64,000 nt of DNA from an uncultured Paracoccaceae bacterium. Its GTDB lineage: Bacteria; Pseudomonadota; Alphaproteobacteria; Rhodobacterales; Rhodobacteraceae. Every line of letters begins with the position of its first letter. The first letter of the stretch is position 1. Positions 46,151-55,894 of the stretch are shown piece after piece. A program made the translations under genes and the position numbers. The notes under the pieces are model-generated. The model saw only the letters and a list, made by a program, of their open reading frames with translations, did not search any database and was not told the DNA's origin. The stretch spans positions 1 to 64,000 of the forward strand of contig CANLSM010000016.1 of assembly GCA_947493745.1 (NCBI GenBank). The letters run 5' to 3'.

Positions 46151-46813
46151 TCAGACGAACATATCGTCCTGACCACGAACCTCTTCGGTCTCCTCGTCAT
46201 CGTCTGCTTCCAGCCCCAGAGCCATGCCGGGTGGCGGGCGGTTGTCGAGCAGGCCGGTCGCGCGAAGCTCCTTCAGGCCCGGAAGGTCGCGGCTGCTCTC
46301 CAGCCCGAAATGATCGAGGAAATGCTGGGTGACGATGAATGTCACCGGCCGACCCGGTGTCATCCGGCGGCGGCCCAGCTTGATCCATTCCAGTTCCAGC
46401 AGCAGATCGATGGTGCCCCGCGAGACCGAAACCCCGCGGATTTCCTCGATCTCGGCCCGGGTGACGGGCTGATGATAGGCAATGATCGCAAGTGTTTCGA
46501 TGGCCGCCCGCGACAGTTTGCGGGTCTCGACCGTCTCGCGCTGCATCAGGAAACCAAGATCGGGTGCGGTGCGAAACGCCCAGGCATCGCCCACCTTGAC
46601 CAGAGCCACCCCGCGCCCCTCGTAGCGCTTCCTGAGATAGACCAGCGCCTCAGCAGCGTCCGAGCCATGCGGCATCCGGGCCTCGATCTGGCGCGTGCTC
46701 AGCGGCTCGGCCGAGGCAAAGAGAATGGCTTCGACCATCCGCTCCTGCTCGGCCATCGGCGGGGCCTCGAAGAGCGAGCTGATATCTTCCTCTTTCATGT
46801 GATCTTCGGCCAT
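46151..46813 (-). CDS. scpB: Segregation and condensation protein B
   Basis: 220 residues from the ATG at 46813, with AGGGG 9 bases upstream. ScpB dimers are tandem winged helices that, with ScpA, bridge Smc in chromosome condensation. Recognition: MVEAILFASAEPLSTRQIEARMP, RKLSRAAIETLAIIAYHQPVTRAEIEEIRG and TPGRPVTFIVTQHFLDHFGL. Only 2 bases separate it from scpA. Confidence 0.95.
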   Translation of the reverse strand: MAEDHMKEEDISSLFEAPPMAEQERMVEAILFASAEPLSTRQIEARMPHGSDAAEALVYLRKRYEGRGVALVKVGDAWAFRTAPDLGFLMQRETVETRKLSRAAIETLAIIAYHQPVTRAEIEEIRGVSVSRGTIDLLLELEWIKLGRRRMTPGRPVTFIVTQHFLDHFGLESSRDLPGLKELRATGLLDNRPPPGMALGLEADDDEETEEVRGQDDMFV

Positions 46814-46815
46814 GC

Positions 46816-47583
46816 TCAAGCCCCTTTCAATCGCAGTTCCAGTGGCGCAAAACTCTCGGCCTGACGTAGTTCGACCCGGCCCGCCTTGGCTAGCTCCAGC
46901 GAGGCCGCAAATGTCGATGCCGTTGCAGAGCGCCGTTTCTTGGGGTCGAGCAGCCAGGCCTCGGGCAGGAATTGCGACAACTCCCCCCACTCGATCGCGT
47001 GGCCGATAAGGCCCTTCATCCGCTCCAGTGCCTGCTCCATCGTGTAGACCGGCCCGCGCCGGAAATGCAGCGGCTCGAAGTCGTCACGGGTTTTCACCCG
47101 CGCATAGGCCTGCATCAGGTCGAGCACGGTCGCCTTGTAGTCCACCTTGCGATGCGCCTTGATATCCTCGGTCTGTCCACGCGCGAAGAAATCTCGGCCA
47201 AGCTGATCACGCCCCATCAGTTGGGCGGCAACCCTTCGCATCGCTTCCAGCCGTTCAAGCTGAAAGGCCAGATGTGCGGCCAGTTCCTCACCCGAAGGCC
47301 CCTCTTCATCGGGATCGGGCGGCAAAAGCAGGCGGGATTTCAGGAATGCAAGCCAGGCCGCCATCACCAGATAGTCGGCGGCCAATTCGATCCGAAGCCG
47401 TTTGGCTTCCTCCACAAAGCGCAGATACTGCTCGGCCAGCGCCAGAATGGAGATCTTGCGCAGATCCACTTTCTGCGTGCGCGACAGTGTCAGAAGCACA
47501 TCAAGCGGGCCCTCGAACCCGTCGAGATCGACGACGAGGGCTTCAGCCGCCAACCGGTCTTCGATAAACTGATCGTCAGGCAT
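46816..47583 (-). CDS. scpA: Segregation and condensation protein A
   Basis: 255 residues from the ATG at 47583. The kleisin subunit of the Smc-ScpAB complex: DGFEGPLDVLLTLSRTQKVDL at the N-terminus contacts Smc, YLVMAAWLAFLKSRLLLP is conserved, and the C-terminal winged helix ends the protein. Its start overlaps the nagZ stop by 8 bases, so translation is coupled. Confidence 0.95.
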   Translation of the reverse strand: MPDDQFIEDRLAAEALVVDLDGFEGPLDVLLTLSRTQKVDLRKISILALAEQYLRFVEEAKRLRIELAADYLVMAAWLAFLKSRLLLPPDPDEEGPSGEELAAHLAFQLERLEAMRRVAAQLMGRDQLGRDFFARGQTEDIKAHRKVDYKATVLDLMQAYARVKTRDDFEPLHFRRGPVYTMEQALERMKGLIGHAIEWGELSQFLPEAWLLDPKKRRSATASTFAASLELAKAGRVELRQAESFAPLELRLKGA

Positions 47584-48592
47584 CAAGCGGCTCCTTCCTC
47601 AGGGTCTCGATCTGGCGCAACAGCGCCGGAATATCGACCTCACCGGCAGTCTTGCGCTGTGCAAGGGCTGCCTCTGCCCGTGCGAGCGCCCTACCCGTCA
47701 GCACCGGCGCGGCATCGGACACAGCCGCCATCTCGTCCCCATCGCCGTTGCAATGCAGGATCATGTCGCACCCGGCATCGAGCGCGCGTCTGACCCGTTC
47801 GTCGAACGGACCGCCGAGCGCCTTCATCGACAGATCATCGGTCATCAGAAGACCGTCAAAGCCGATCTCGCCCCTGATCTCGTTAATCACGGTCTTTGAC
47901 AGCGTCGCCGGGTTGTCCGCATCAAGCGCCGGATAGACGATATGCGCAGTCATCCCCATGCGGATATGCGCAGCTTCGCGGAACGGGCGGAACTCGATCT
48001 CGCGCAGCACCTCCAGCGGAACGTCGATCACCGGCAGGTCGTGATGGCTGTCGAGCGCCGTGCGGCCATGTCCGGGGATATGTTTGAGGATCGGCAGCAC
48101 CCCGCCGTCGAGCAGCCCACGCGCCACATGATGGGCGAGCATTCCGATCTCGGAACGGTAGAGGCTGTAGCAGCGGTTGCGGATGATCTCGTGGGTCTGA
48201 TCGAACGGAATGTCGGCCATCGGCGCGCAGTTGACGTCGATCCCGAGCGCAAGCAACTCCGCCGCGATGATCAGATAGCGGGCATAAAAAGCCTCCGCCC
48301 GCGCTCTCGGATCGTCAAAGCTCTGACCGAAATCAAGCGGTGGCAGCCATTCGGTGGCCAGAGGCGGACGCAGCCGAGCGACCCGACCGCCTTCCTGATC
48401 GATCAGAATGGGCGCATCACGACCGACGCTTTCGCGCAGATCGGTCGTCAGCGCCCGGATCTGGTCCGCATCCGCCAGATTGCGCGCGAAAAGAATGAAA
48501 CCCCAGGGCTGCGCCTCTGAGAAGAACGCCCGCTCCCGTGGCGACACCTCCGTGCCGAGACAGCCGAAGATCGTCGCGCGCGCCGCGCTCAT
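47576..48592 (-). CDS. nagZ: Beta-N-acetylhexosaminidase
   Basis: 338 residues from the ATG at 48592, which overlaps the stop of the SPOR gene by ATGA. NagZ (GH3) removes N-acetylglucosamine from anhydro-muropeptides in peptidoglycan recycling. The catalytic loop KHIPGHGRTALDSHHDLP carries the His/Asp acid-base pair, and DDLSMKALGG supplies the nucleophile Asp. LIDQEGGRVARL is also typical. Cytoplasmic. Confidence 0.96.
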   Translation of the reverse strand: MSAARATIFGCLGTEVSPRERAFFSEAQPWGFILFARNLADADQIRALTTDLRESVGRDAPILIDQEGGRVARLRPPLATEWLPPLDFGQSFDDPRARAEAFYARYLIIAAELLALGIDVNCAPMADIPFDQTHEIIRNRCYSLYRSEIGMLAHHVARGLLDGGVLPILKHIPGHGRTALDSHHDLPVIDVPLEVLREIEFRPFREAAHIRMGMTAHIVYPALDADNPATLSKTVINEIRGEIGFDGLLMTDDLSMKALGGPFDERVRRALDAGCDMILHCNGDGDEMAAVSDAAPVLTGRALARAEAALAQRKTAGEVDIPALLRQIETLRKEPLDA

Positions 48593-49566
48593 CTCTGCGT
48601 CACCGGGATGCAGGCTTCGCCGCGGGCCTGAAGCGCGTCGCACATGGCTTTGCTCTCGTTCGATGTCTCGAAACCCACCGCGCGCAGACGATAGAAGGTG
48701 CGCCCCGCATTGGTCGCCTGCTCGATATAGCGTGCCTTGGAGATCAGCAGATCGGCATGGGTTCCCACCAGCCGCGCCCATTCGGCCTCTGCATCCTCGG
48801 GTGTGTCATAGGCGCCCAGCTGTACCACGCGGGTGCCCGGCGGCACTTCCGCACGGCTCGCAACCGGCGTCTCTGTCGGGCCGAGCGTCACGGATGTGTT
48901 CAGATTGCTCGGGCGGATCCGGGGTCTGACACTGGGTGTTGCCGTGAGCGGGCCCGAAGATGTCTGCGCCTCGGCCTGCACAGCCTCGACCAGGGCCGTG
49001 ATGTCGACCGGCTCGGGTTCCACCTCGATCACCGGGGCGGCCTCGGGCTGGGCAACAACCTCGGTGCCGGGCACAAGCTCAACCTGGGGTGCCGGTTGGC
49101 TCGAACCCGGTGGCGGCGGCGGCTGGTCATCGAAATCAGGCACGATCAGATCATCGGAGACAACCGAACTCGACGTCAGCCCCTCTTCCAGCGGCTCGAC
49201 CGGTGTCTCGGGCTGCGGGACGGTCAGACCCGCGACGTCCTCGTTGGTGAGGCCCGTGCCCTGGGGCGCGAGAGCAATCGCGGAGGGAGCCTGATCGGGA
49301 TTGCCCGCCAGAACCCCATTGACCTCAAGTCCCTGATGATCGGCCTGTGCACCCCCCGGATCGGCGGGCTGCGTCCGGGCCGGGCCTTCCATGGCGCGGA
49401 TCACCGGCACTTCGCGAACGTCGCGCACGCCCAGCTTGTAGGCCCAGATCACGATCGACACGATCAAGGCAGCCGAAATGGCCGCCCCACCCCAGCGCAG
49501 GGCACGCTCGATGTGGCCCCCCAGCCCGGAATAGCCACCAGAATCGTCGATGTAACTGTCCTGCAT
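48589..49566 (-). CDS. SPOR-domain inner-membrane protein
   Basis: 325 residues. One membrane helix (WGGAAISAALIVSIVIWAY, about 25-43), a long Pro/Glu/Val-rich periplasmic linker (about 60-235) and a C-terminal SPOR domain (about 245-325: RVVQLGAYDTPEDAEAEWARL and FYRLRAVGF). SPOR domains bind septal, denuded glycan strands, so the protein should localise to the division site. Common between argS and nagZ in Rhodobacterales. Confidence 0.9.
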   Translation of the reverse strand: MQDSYIDDSGGYSGLGGHIERALRWGGAAISAALIVSIVIWAYKLGVRDVREVPVIRAMEGPARTQPADPGGAQADHQGLEVNGVLAGNPDQAPSAIALAPQGTGLTNEDVAGLTVPQPETPVEPLEEGLTSSSVVSDDLIVPDFDDQPPPPPGSSQPAPQVELVPGTEVVAQPEAAPVIEVEPEPVDITALVEAVQAEAQTSSGPLTATPSVRPRIRPSNLNTSVTLGPTETPVASRAEVPPGTRVVQLGAYDTPEDAEAEWARLVGTHADLLISKARYIEQATNAGRTFYRLRAVGFETSNESKAMCDALQARGEACIPVTQR

Positions 49567-49649
49567 TCGGATCTTCGCCTCTTTGAGAGCACACCTTATC
49601 TTGTGTACTGCCCTGCTCCAACCCCGAAATGTGTATATGCCTGGATGTT

Positions 49650-51392
49650 TTACATCTCGTTAACCGGGGTTACCCCCAGAATACCAAGTCCAGCAGCTAT
49701 GACAACTGCCACCGACCGGACAAGCGCCAGCCGGGCAAGTGTTGTCTCAGGCGCGTTCTCGCGCAGGAAACGCAACTCAGGATCGACCTTGCCCAGATGC
49801 TGGAGGGCATGAAATTCACTCGCAAGATCATAGAGGTAGAATGCAATCCTGTGGGGCTCATGAGCCTTCGCGGCCGTCTCGACCAGCCGTGGCCATTCGC
49901 CCAGCTTGCGGACAAGCGCCTGTTCGGCTGCATGGGCAAGCGCGCTCAGATCCGCCTTTGCAAGCGACGCATCACTGGTGTCAAACCCAGCCTCGGTGCT
50001 TTTGCGCAACACCGATGCAATCCGCGCATGGGCATATTGCACATAGAAGACCGGATTGTCTTTCGACTGCTCCAGCGCCTTGGCGAAGTCGAAATCGAGC
50101 GGCGCGTCGTTCTTGCGGGTCAACATGACGAACCGCGTCACGTCCGCACCGGCCTGATCCACGACATCGCGCAGTGTGACGAAGGTCCCTGCCCGTTTCG
50201 ACATCTTGAACGGCTCGCCGTTCCTGAAAAGCCGCACCAGCTGCGTGAGCTTGATATCGAGCGGCACGGTGCCGTCACTCAGCGCCGACACAGCCGCCTT
50301 CATCCGCTTGACATAACCGCCATGATCGGCCCCGAAAACATCGATCAGAATATCAAAGCCCCGTTCGATCTTGTCATAGTGATAGGCGATATCCGGCGCG
50401 AAATAGGTCCATCCGCCATCGGATTTCTTCACCGGGCGATCCACGTCGTCACCATGCGCGGTGGAGCGGAAAAGGGTCTGCTCACGCGGCTCCCAATCCT
50501 CGGGCGTCTTGCCTTTGGGTGGCTCCAGAATACCCTCGTAGATGAGGCCCTTGTCTTCCAACGCCTTGAGCGCCGCCTCGATCCGGCCAGTGCCGTAGAG
50601 CGACTTTTCCGAGAACCAGACATCCATCTTGACGCCGAGCGCCTCAAGATCGGACCGGATCAGGTCCAGCATGGCGTGCATGGCGAAGTCCTTGATCTCC
50701 GCCAGCCAGACCTCTTCGGGCCGGTCCACGAAAGCGTCGCCATGGGTGTCCTTGAGCGCCTGCCCGAGAGGGATCAGATAGTCGCCGGGATAGGTTCCAT
50801 CGGGAAACTCGACGGCCTGACCATGAGCTTCAAGATACCGCAGATAGACCGAACGCGCGAGCGTGTCGACCTGCGCGCCACCATCATTGATGTAGTATTC
50901 CCGGGTGACATTGAAACCCGCGAAATCCAGCAGACCAGCCAGCGCGTCGCCGAAAACAGCGCCGCGTGTATGGCCGACATGCAAGGGTCCGGTCGGGTTG
51001 GCCGAGACATATTCGACGTTGATCTTGGTGCCCGCTCCGATGCCTGAGCGCCCGAAATCCGCCCCCTGTTCCAGCGCGCCCGGGATCACGGACCGCCACA
51101 TGGCCGTATCCAGCCGGAGATTGAGAAACCCCGGCCCTGCCACGTCTGCCGAGGTCACCCTCGGGTCCCCCAGCAGTACCGGCGCAATCGCCTCGGCAAT
51201 GTCGCGCGGCTTCAAGCCTGCCGGTTTGGCCAGCACCATGGCCGCATTCGTCGCCATATCGCCATGCGCGGCATCCCGAGGCGGCTCCACTGCGACCGCA
51301 CTCATATCGAGGCCGGTGGGCAATGTGCCACGCTCAACCAGTTGCTCCAGCCCGGCGAGAACAAGGGTTTTGATGTCGGCAAAGATATTCAT
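49650..51392 (-). CDS. argS: Arginyl-tRNA synthetase
   Basis: 580 residues. Class I synthetase. The HIGH-type motif is in [18 protein letters not shown] and the KMSK loop is [18 protein letters not shown] and the DALR anticodon-binding C-terminus ([16 protein letters not shown]) are also characteristic. It lies between dgt (69 bases upstream) and the SPOR gene (83 bases downstream) on the minus strand. Confidence 0.97.
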   Translation of the reverse strand: MNIFADIKTLVLAGLEQLVERGTLPTGLDMSAVAVEPPRDAAHGDMATNAAMVLAKPAGLKPRDIAEAIAPVLLGDPRVTSADVAGPGFLNLRLDTAMWRSVIPGALEQGADFGRSGIGAGTKINVEYVSANPTGPLHVGHTRGAVFGDALAGLLDFAGFNVTREYYINDGGAQVDTLARSVYLRYLEAHGQAVEFPDGTYPGDYLIPLGQALKDTHGDAFVDRPEEVWLAEIKDFAMHAMLDLIRSDLEALGVKMDVWFSEKSLYGTGRIEAALKALEDKGLIYEGILEPPKGKTPEDWEPREQTLFRSTAHGDDVDRPVKKSDGGWTYFAPDIAYHYDKIERGFDILIDVFGADHGGYVKRMKAAVSALSDGTVPLDIKLTQLVRLFRNGEPFKMSKRAGTFVTLRDVVDQAGADVTRFVMLTRKNDAPLDFDFAKALEQSKDNPVFYVQYAHARIASVLRKSTEAGFDTSDASLAKADLSALAHAAEQALVRKLGEWPRLVETAAKAHEPHRIAFYLYDLASEFHALQHLGKVDPELRFLRENAPETTLARLALVRSVAVVIAAGLGILGVTPVNEM

Positions 51393-51461
51393 GTCTGTGG
51401 TCCCGAATGTGCTGCGGCGGCAGGTAACACAGGCTCGCCCGCGATGCCAGTTGGATGTCGC

Positions 51462-52592
51462 CTAGAAGATCTCGGCATGCTCCTGCAAGGCAAAGCGGTC
51501 CGTCATGCCCGCGATGTAGTCGCATATCACACGCGCGCGTTGCGTTTCATCCTCGACCAGCGCCTCGGCGCTCCATTCGGGCGGCATCAGGCGCGGATCG
51601 TCCATGAACTCGGCAAAGAGATCCCGGACCACGCCTGCGGCCCGCCTGCGCATCCGGCGCACCTGCCAGTGACGATACATGTTCTCGAACAGAAACTGGC
51701 GCAAGCCTTTCAGTTCATTGAACATCTCATCAGAGAACCGGATCACGGAATGATCCAGCACGCGTATGTCCGAGACCGTTTCCGCCCCGCTTCTCTGCAA
51801 CAGACCCCGACTGGTCGCGAGCACATCCTCGACCATCCGACCAAAGAGCCGCCGCAACGCCTCGTGCTGGCGGCGCGAGGGCTCAAGGCCGGGATATAGC
51901 TCATCCACTCGCGCAAAACAGCCGCCGATCAGGGGCATCTCGCAGATCTGGTCAATGGTGATCACACCTGCCCGCAGGCCATCGGCCAGATCATGATTGT
52001 TGTAAGCCACGTCATCGGCGATCGCGGCGACCTGCGCCTCGGCGCTCGCATGGGTGCCAAGTTCGAGATCATGCTGCGCAACATATTCCGCCAGCCCATG
52101 AGGGATCGGCAGGGCAACCGGGCCATTGTGCTTGGCAATCCCTTCAAGCGTCTCCCAGGTCAGGTTCAGCCCGTCGAACTCCGCATAGTGCTTTTCGAGC
52201 TGGGTGACGATCTTGATCGCCTGTGCATTGTGATCGAAGCCGCCATAGGGCGCCATCATCTCGTTGAGTGCGTCCTCTCCGGTATGCCCGAACGGCGGGT
52301 GGCCCAGGTCATGGGCAAGCGCCACCGCCTCGGTCAGCTCATCCTCCAGCCCCAGAGCACGGCTCAGCGTGCGGGCGACCTGCGCGACCTCGATCGAATG
52401 GGTCAGACGGGTGCGATAGTAGTCCCCTTCATGCTCTACAAAGACCTGTGTCTTGTGCTTGAGCCTGCGAAAGGCGGAAGAATGAATAATCCGGTCGCGA
52501 TCGCGCTGATAAGGCGACCGATGGGCCGACCCGTCCTCGGCCACCAGCCTGCCGCGGCTGTCGCCCGCGCTCTGCGCATAGCTTGCCAGCAT
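51462..52592 (-). CDS. dgt: dGTP triphosphohydrolase-like protein
   Basis: 376 residues. HD-domain dNTPase. DRDRIIHSSAFRRLKHKTQVF, the metal site THSIEVAQ with LAHDLGHPPFGHTGE, and AYNNHDLADG are visible in order. The alphaproteobacterial branch is usually called deoxyguanosinetriphosphate triphosphohydrolase-like; the preferred dNTP is not known from sequence. It is divergent from the A-type carrier gene across 72 bases. Confidence 0.94.
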   Translation of the reverse strand: MLASYAQSAGDSRGRLVAEDGSAHRSPYQRDRDRIIHSSAFRRLKHKTQVFVEHEGDYYRTRLTHSIEVAQVARTLSRALGLEDELTEAVALAHDLGHPPFGHTGEDALNEMMAPYGGFDHNAQAIKIVTQLEKHYAEFDGLNLTWETLEGIAKHNGPVALPIPHGLAEYVAQHDLELGTHASAEAQVAAIADDVAYNNHDLADGLRAGVITIDQICEMPLIGGCFARVDELYPGLEPSRRQHEALRRLFGRMVEDVLATSRGLLQRSGAETVSDIRVLDHSVIRFSDEMFNELKGLRQFLFENMYRHWQVRRMRRRAAGVVRDLFAEFMDDPRLMPPEWSAEALVEDETQRARVICDYIAGMTDRFALQEHAEIF

Positions 52593-52664
52593 TCTCTTGC
52601 CCTCTTGTTGCGACGCCTGTCCCGTCTTACATTCCCCTTATAGCAGTTGAACGAGCGCTGAAAG

Positions 52665-53000
52665 ATGGACCTGTCCCTGCCACCCAAAGTCACCGACCGG
52701 GCCTTTGCCCAGTTGCAGAGCATCTCTGAAAATACCGGGGATAACAAATTCTTGCGGGTCGCCGTTGAAGGTGGCGGATGCTCCGGTTTCCAGTATGAGA
52801 TCAAGCTGGAGGATGTGGCCGCCGAGGATGATCTGATCCTTGAGAAGAACGGGCAGAAGGTTCTGATCGATCCGGTGTCACTGCCTTTTCTGAGCAACGC
52901 GGAGATTGATTTCAGTCAGGAACTGATTGGCGCGCGCTTCGTGATCAACAATCCCAACGCGACCTCAAGCTGCGGCTGCGGCACCAGTTTTTCGATCTGA
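52665..53000 (+). CDS. erpA: A-type iron-sulfur cluster carrier/insertion protein
   Basis: 111 residues. The three cluster cysteines stand in GGCSGF (about residue 39) and SCGCG (about 103 and 105), as in IscA/ErpA/HesB proteins that deliver clusters to apo-enzymes. ErpA versus IscA cannot be separated by eye. The last 36 bases overlap, tail to tail, the coding end of the sulfotransferase-like gene, so one stretch of DNA encodes protein on both strands. Confidence 0.92.
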   Translation: MDLSLPPKVTDRAFAQLQSISENTGDNKFLRVAVEGGGCSGFQYEIKLEDVAAEDDLILEKNGQKVLIDPVSLPFLSNAEIDFSQELIGARFVINNPNATSSCGCGTSFSI

Positions 53001-53852
53001 GCCGCGCGCCAGACCGGCAGCAAGCAGAGCCTCGGCCCGGTCGCTTCGCGTTGCGGGAAAATCGGCGGCTGACAGGGGTATGTAACCAAAGGCCTGTGCC
53101 AGATCCCAGTCCACCTGATCGTTTATCATGTCCACGTTTTCAGCCGTGAGACATTCCCGCCACGTCTCCGCCCGGTAGTATTCCTGCCGGTCCTCAAGCG
53201 TCTGGCCGTCCTTCTTCGTGTATTCGACCGCCTGCAAGGGCTTGCGGGGTTGGAAACCCACATTGGCAAGTGCCGAGTGCAGCACATCTGTCGGCTCCAG
53301 AACAAACCGCTCGAACTGTATGATCTCACATGACAAACCCTGATCCACCGCCTGGGAGATATAGCACTTGTAGGCCGACAGCTTCGTCGACCAGAGCGCG
53401 ACGGGCGAGACAAGGAGAGACGGCGCGTTCTCACGTGCCTCGGTCATCCAGGGACGGCGCAGGAAAGCTTCGAATGAGCGGACCTTCGGACCCTTGATAT
53501 GATAGGGTCGCCGGGCCAGCGCGAGCGCCCATGAATAGGGATCGCGAACTGCAAAGAATGTCGTGACCCGCTCCGAGACAAGGCGTTGTGTCAGGACCGG
53601 GCAGGCATGCTTCCACTGATCATCGGGATTGATATCGCCCTGCTGGGTATCACGCAGTTCCTGAAGGTAATGACGGCGCCAGCCACCCTTCAACTCGGTC
53701 CGGATGGCGGTTTCAAGCGTCGGGTCCATCCTAGGTGGGGGCACGAATGGATGGACCCGTTGCCTCACGGCTTCTGCCTGCCGTAACATCTGACTGATCG
53801 CTCTTGTTCCGGTATTGCGTTCACCAAAAAGTTTGATCAGCCGTTTGGTCAT
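52965..53852 (-). CDS. Sulfotransferase-like protein
   Basis: 295 residues. The PAPS-binding 5' loop candidate is LFGERNTGTRAISQM (about 8-22) and the 3'-phosphate motif candidate is FFAVRDPYSWALAL (about 100-113); both fit the sulfotransferase P-loop layout. No signal peptide or membrane helix. Acceptor unknown: such stand-alone enzymes sulfate lipids, glycans or small molecules. The C-terminus ends in an Ala-rich tail that overlaps the 3' end of the erpA gene by 36 bases. Confidence 0.65.
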   Translation of the reverse strand: MTKRLIKLFGERNTGTRAISQMLRQAEAVRQRVHPFVPPPRMDPTLETAIRTELKGGWRRHYLQELRDTQQGDINPDDQWKHACPVLTQRLVSERVTTFFAVRDPYSWALALARRPYHIKGPKVRSFEAFLRRPWMTEARENAPSLLVSPVALWSTKLSAYKCYISQAVDQGLSCEIIQFERFVLEPTDVLHSALANVGFQPRKPLQAVEYTKKDGQTLEDRQEYYRAETWRECLTAENVDMINDQVDWDLAQAFGYIPLSAADFPATRSDRAEALLAAGLARGSDRKTGAAAAA

Positions 53853-53937
53853 GAGCCTTATTATCGCCTTTTAGATTAAAGATTGATTAACGCAGCCGAC
53901 CTGATAGCTCTGAGCCTGTCAGACCGGGGATCACATC

Positions 53938-54717
53938 ATGAAAATTGCCTCCTTCAACATCAACGGGATCAAGGCGCGGATCACCGCCCTGCCGGACTGG
54001 TTGAAAGAGGCCGAACCTGACGTGGTGTGTCTTCAGGAGATCAAATCCGTCGATGAGAACTTCCCCCGCGAAATCTTCGAGGATCTGCGCTACAGCGTCG
54101 AGACCCATGGCCAGAAGGGCTTCAACGGCGTGGCGATCCTTTCCAAACTGCCCCTGGAAGATGTCGCGCGCGGATTGCCGGGCGATGATGAGGACACACA
54201 GGCGCGCTGGATCGAGGCCACCGTCATGGGCGAGATACCGGTCCGTGTCTGCGGTCTCTACCTGCCAAACGGAAACCCGGTTCCGGGTCCGAAATATGAC
54301 TACAAGCTGTCCTGGATGGAGCGGCTGAGGCAACGCGCCCAGGCGCTTTTGGAGACTGAAGAAATCGCCCTAATGTGCGGCGATTACAACATAATACCAC
54401 AACAGGAGGATGTGGCCCGCCCCGATGACTGGCGGGAGGATGCGCTCTTCCGTCCCGAAAGTCGTGCCGCCTATCAGCGCATCCTGAATCTCGGCTTCAC
54501 CGACGCCCTGAGGTCGGTAAACGGGGCGTCCGGGACCTATTCCTTCTGGGACTATCAGGCCGGGGCCTGGGACAAGAATGACGGCATCCGCATCGATCAT
54601 TTCCTGCTCTCTCCGCAGGCAGCGGATCGTCTGAACACCTGCGAGATCGACGCGCATGTCCGGGGACGGGAAAAGCCGTCCGATCATGTGCCGATCTCGG
54701 TCGATCTCGACGCCTGA
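53938..54717 (+). CDS. xth: Exodeoxyribonuclease III
   Basis: 259 residues. AP endonuclease/3'-5' exonuclease of base-excision repair. The EEP-fold signature residues are present: SFNINGIKARI, LQEIKSVD (metal Glu), GLYLPNGNPV, GDYNIIP, DYQAGAWDKNDGIRIDHFL and SDHVPI (catalytic His). AT-rich upstream region, no clear ribosome site beyond GGGGATC. It is convergent with the monooxygenase gene, 4 bases apart. Confidence 0.96.
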   Translation: MKIASFNINGIKARITALPDWLKEAEPDVVCLQEIKSVDENFPREIFEDLRYSVETHGQKGFNGVAILSKLPLEDVARGLPGDDEDTQARWIEATVMGEIPVRVCGLYLPNGNPVPGPKYDYKLSWMERLRQRAQALLETEEIALMCGDYNIIPQQEDVARPDDWREDALFRPESRAAYQRILNLGFTDALRSVNGASGTYSFWDYQAGAWDKNDGIRIDHFLLSPQAADRLNTCEIDAHVRGREKPSDHVPISVDLDA

Positions 54718-54721
54718 GCCG

Positions 54722-55894
54722 TTACCCGCGCGTCACATCCGCCCCATAAAGCCAGTCAAACCGAGACTGCATTCGCGTCGGTGCAAATGCCCCCTGAAGC
54801 CGCATTCCGAGATGCAGGATCTGAGCTCTCGGAGCGCGCGCATGATAGATGCGGGCGTTCCCGGCCGAAGCTGTCTGAACCCGGGTCGCCCGCGGTTTTC
54901 GGCGCGCTTCATAGACCTCTATGGCCTGTTCGATGGTGTTGGCTGCCAGCGATTCGGACAAAACAAAGGCATCCTCGATAGCCATTCCGGCACCCTGCGC
55001 CATGAATGGCAGCATCGGATGGGCCGCATCTCCCAGAAGCACAATCCGCCCGGCGCGCCAGCTCGGCAGTGGCGGATGCGAAAAAAGCCCCCAGAGAAAA
55101 CAACTCTCCAACCCTTCCAGAAGCGCCTGCACCTCGTCCGCCCATCCGCAAAAGGCTGCGCGGACATTCGACACGTCACCCGGTGTGCTCCACCCCTCTT
55201 CCGCCCATTGGTCACGCTCCTCGACGGCAACCACATTCCAGACCTGCCCGCGACGCAGGGGATATGTCACGAAATGCCGCCCCGGCCCCAGATAGACACT
55301 GGCCGCATTCGGCAAGGGCTTGGCAAGGCGTTCGACCGGGACAATGCCCCTCCAGGCGACTTGTCCGTTGAAGCGGGCCTGCCTGGGCGAGATATGCTGC
55401 GCCCGGATGCGCGAACGCACCCCGTCGGCGGCAACAACCAGATCAAAGCGCTGAGCCTGCCCGTTGCAGATGACCTCGCCGCTCACGTCCGTGTTCTGGA
55501 CAGGGCTTCCGGTCTGAATGCGCACCCCGGCAGCGCTTGCTGCGTTGATCAGGCAATCCAGCAGATCCCGGCGATGGATCTGCAGGAATTCGCCCCCCCA
55601 GCGCTGGACAGCCGCCGCCCCCAACGGCACACGCGCCAGAAGACTGCCGGACCTGAAATGCCGCAGATCGGCGCTGTCAGGGTAGTTGCCTGCCGCGAGA
55701 ACCGCCTCTCCGACACCAAGCGCCTTCAGCACCTTGATCGCGTTCGGTGCCAGTTGCAGACCTGCCCCCACCTCGCCAAGCGTCTCTGATTTCTCGAAGA
55801 TTACGACCTCTGCACCTTGCCGGGCGCAGGCGAGCGCGGCAGTCATCCCGCCGATCCCTGCCCCAATGACGGCAATCTTTCGGCCAGCAATCAT
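54722..55894 (-). CDS. FAD-dependent monooxygenase (salicylate-hydroxylase-like)
   Basis: 390 residues. Group A flavoprotein monooxygenase: GAGIGGMTAALACARQG (FAD/ADP site, about 10-26), the DG motif VVAADGVRSRIR, and GDAAHPMLPFMAQGAGMAIED (ribityl-binding). Relatives hydroxylate salicylate or 3-hydroxybenzoate, but the substrate is not fixed. Its ATG overlaps the stop of the CoA-transferase gene (ATGA), so the two are coupled. Confidence 0.9.
   Translation of the reverse strand: MIAGRKIAVIGAGIGGMTAALACARQGAEVVIFEKSETLGEVGAGLQLAPNAIKVLKALGVGEAVLAAGNYPDSADLRHFRSGSLLARVPLGAAAVQRWGGEFLQIHRRDLLDCLINAASAAGVRIQTGSPVQNTDVSGEVICNGQAQRFDLVVAADGVRSRIRAQHISPRQARFNGQVAWRGIVPVERLAKPLPNAASVYLGPGRHFVTYPLRRGQVWNVVAVEERDQWAEEGWSTPGDVSNVRAAFCGWADEVQALLEGLESCFLWGLFSHPPLPSWRAGRIVLLGDAAHPMLPFMAQGAGMAIEDAFVLSESLAANTIEQAIEVYEARRKPRATRVQTASAGNARIYHARAPRAQILHLGMRLQGAFAPTRMQSRFDWLYGADVTRG

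Noticed and set aside
49629-51047. 472-codon plus-strand open frame
   Set aside because: Antisense shadow of argS.
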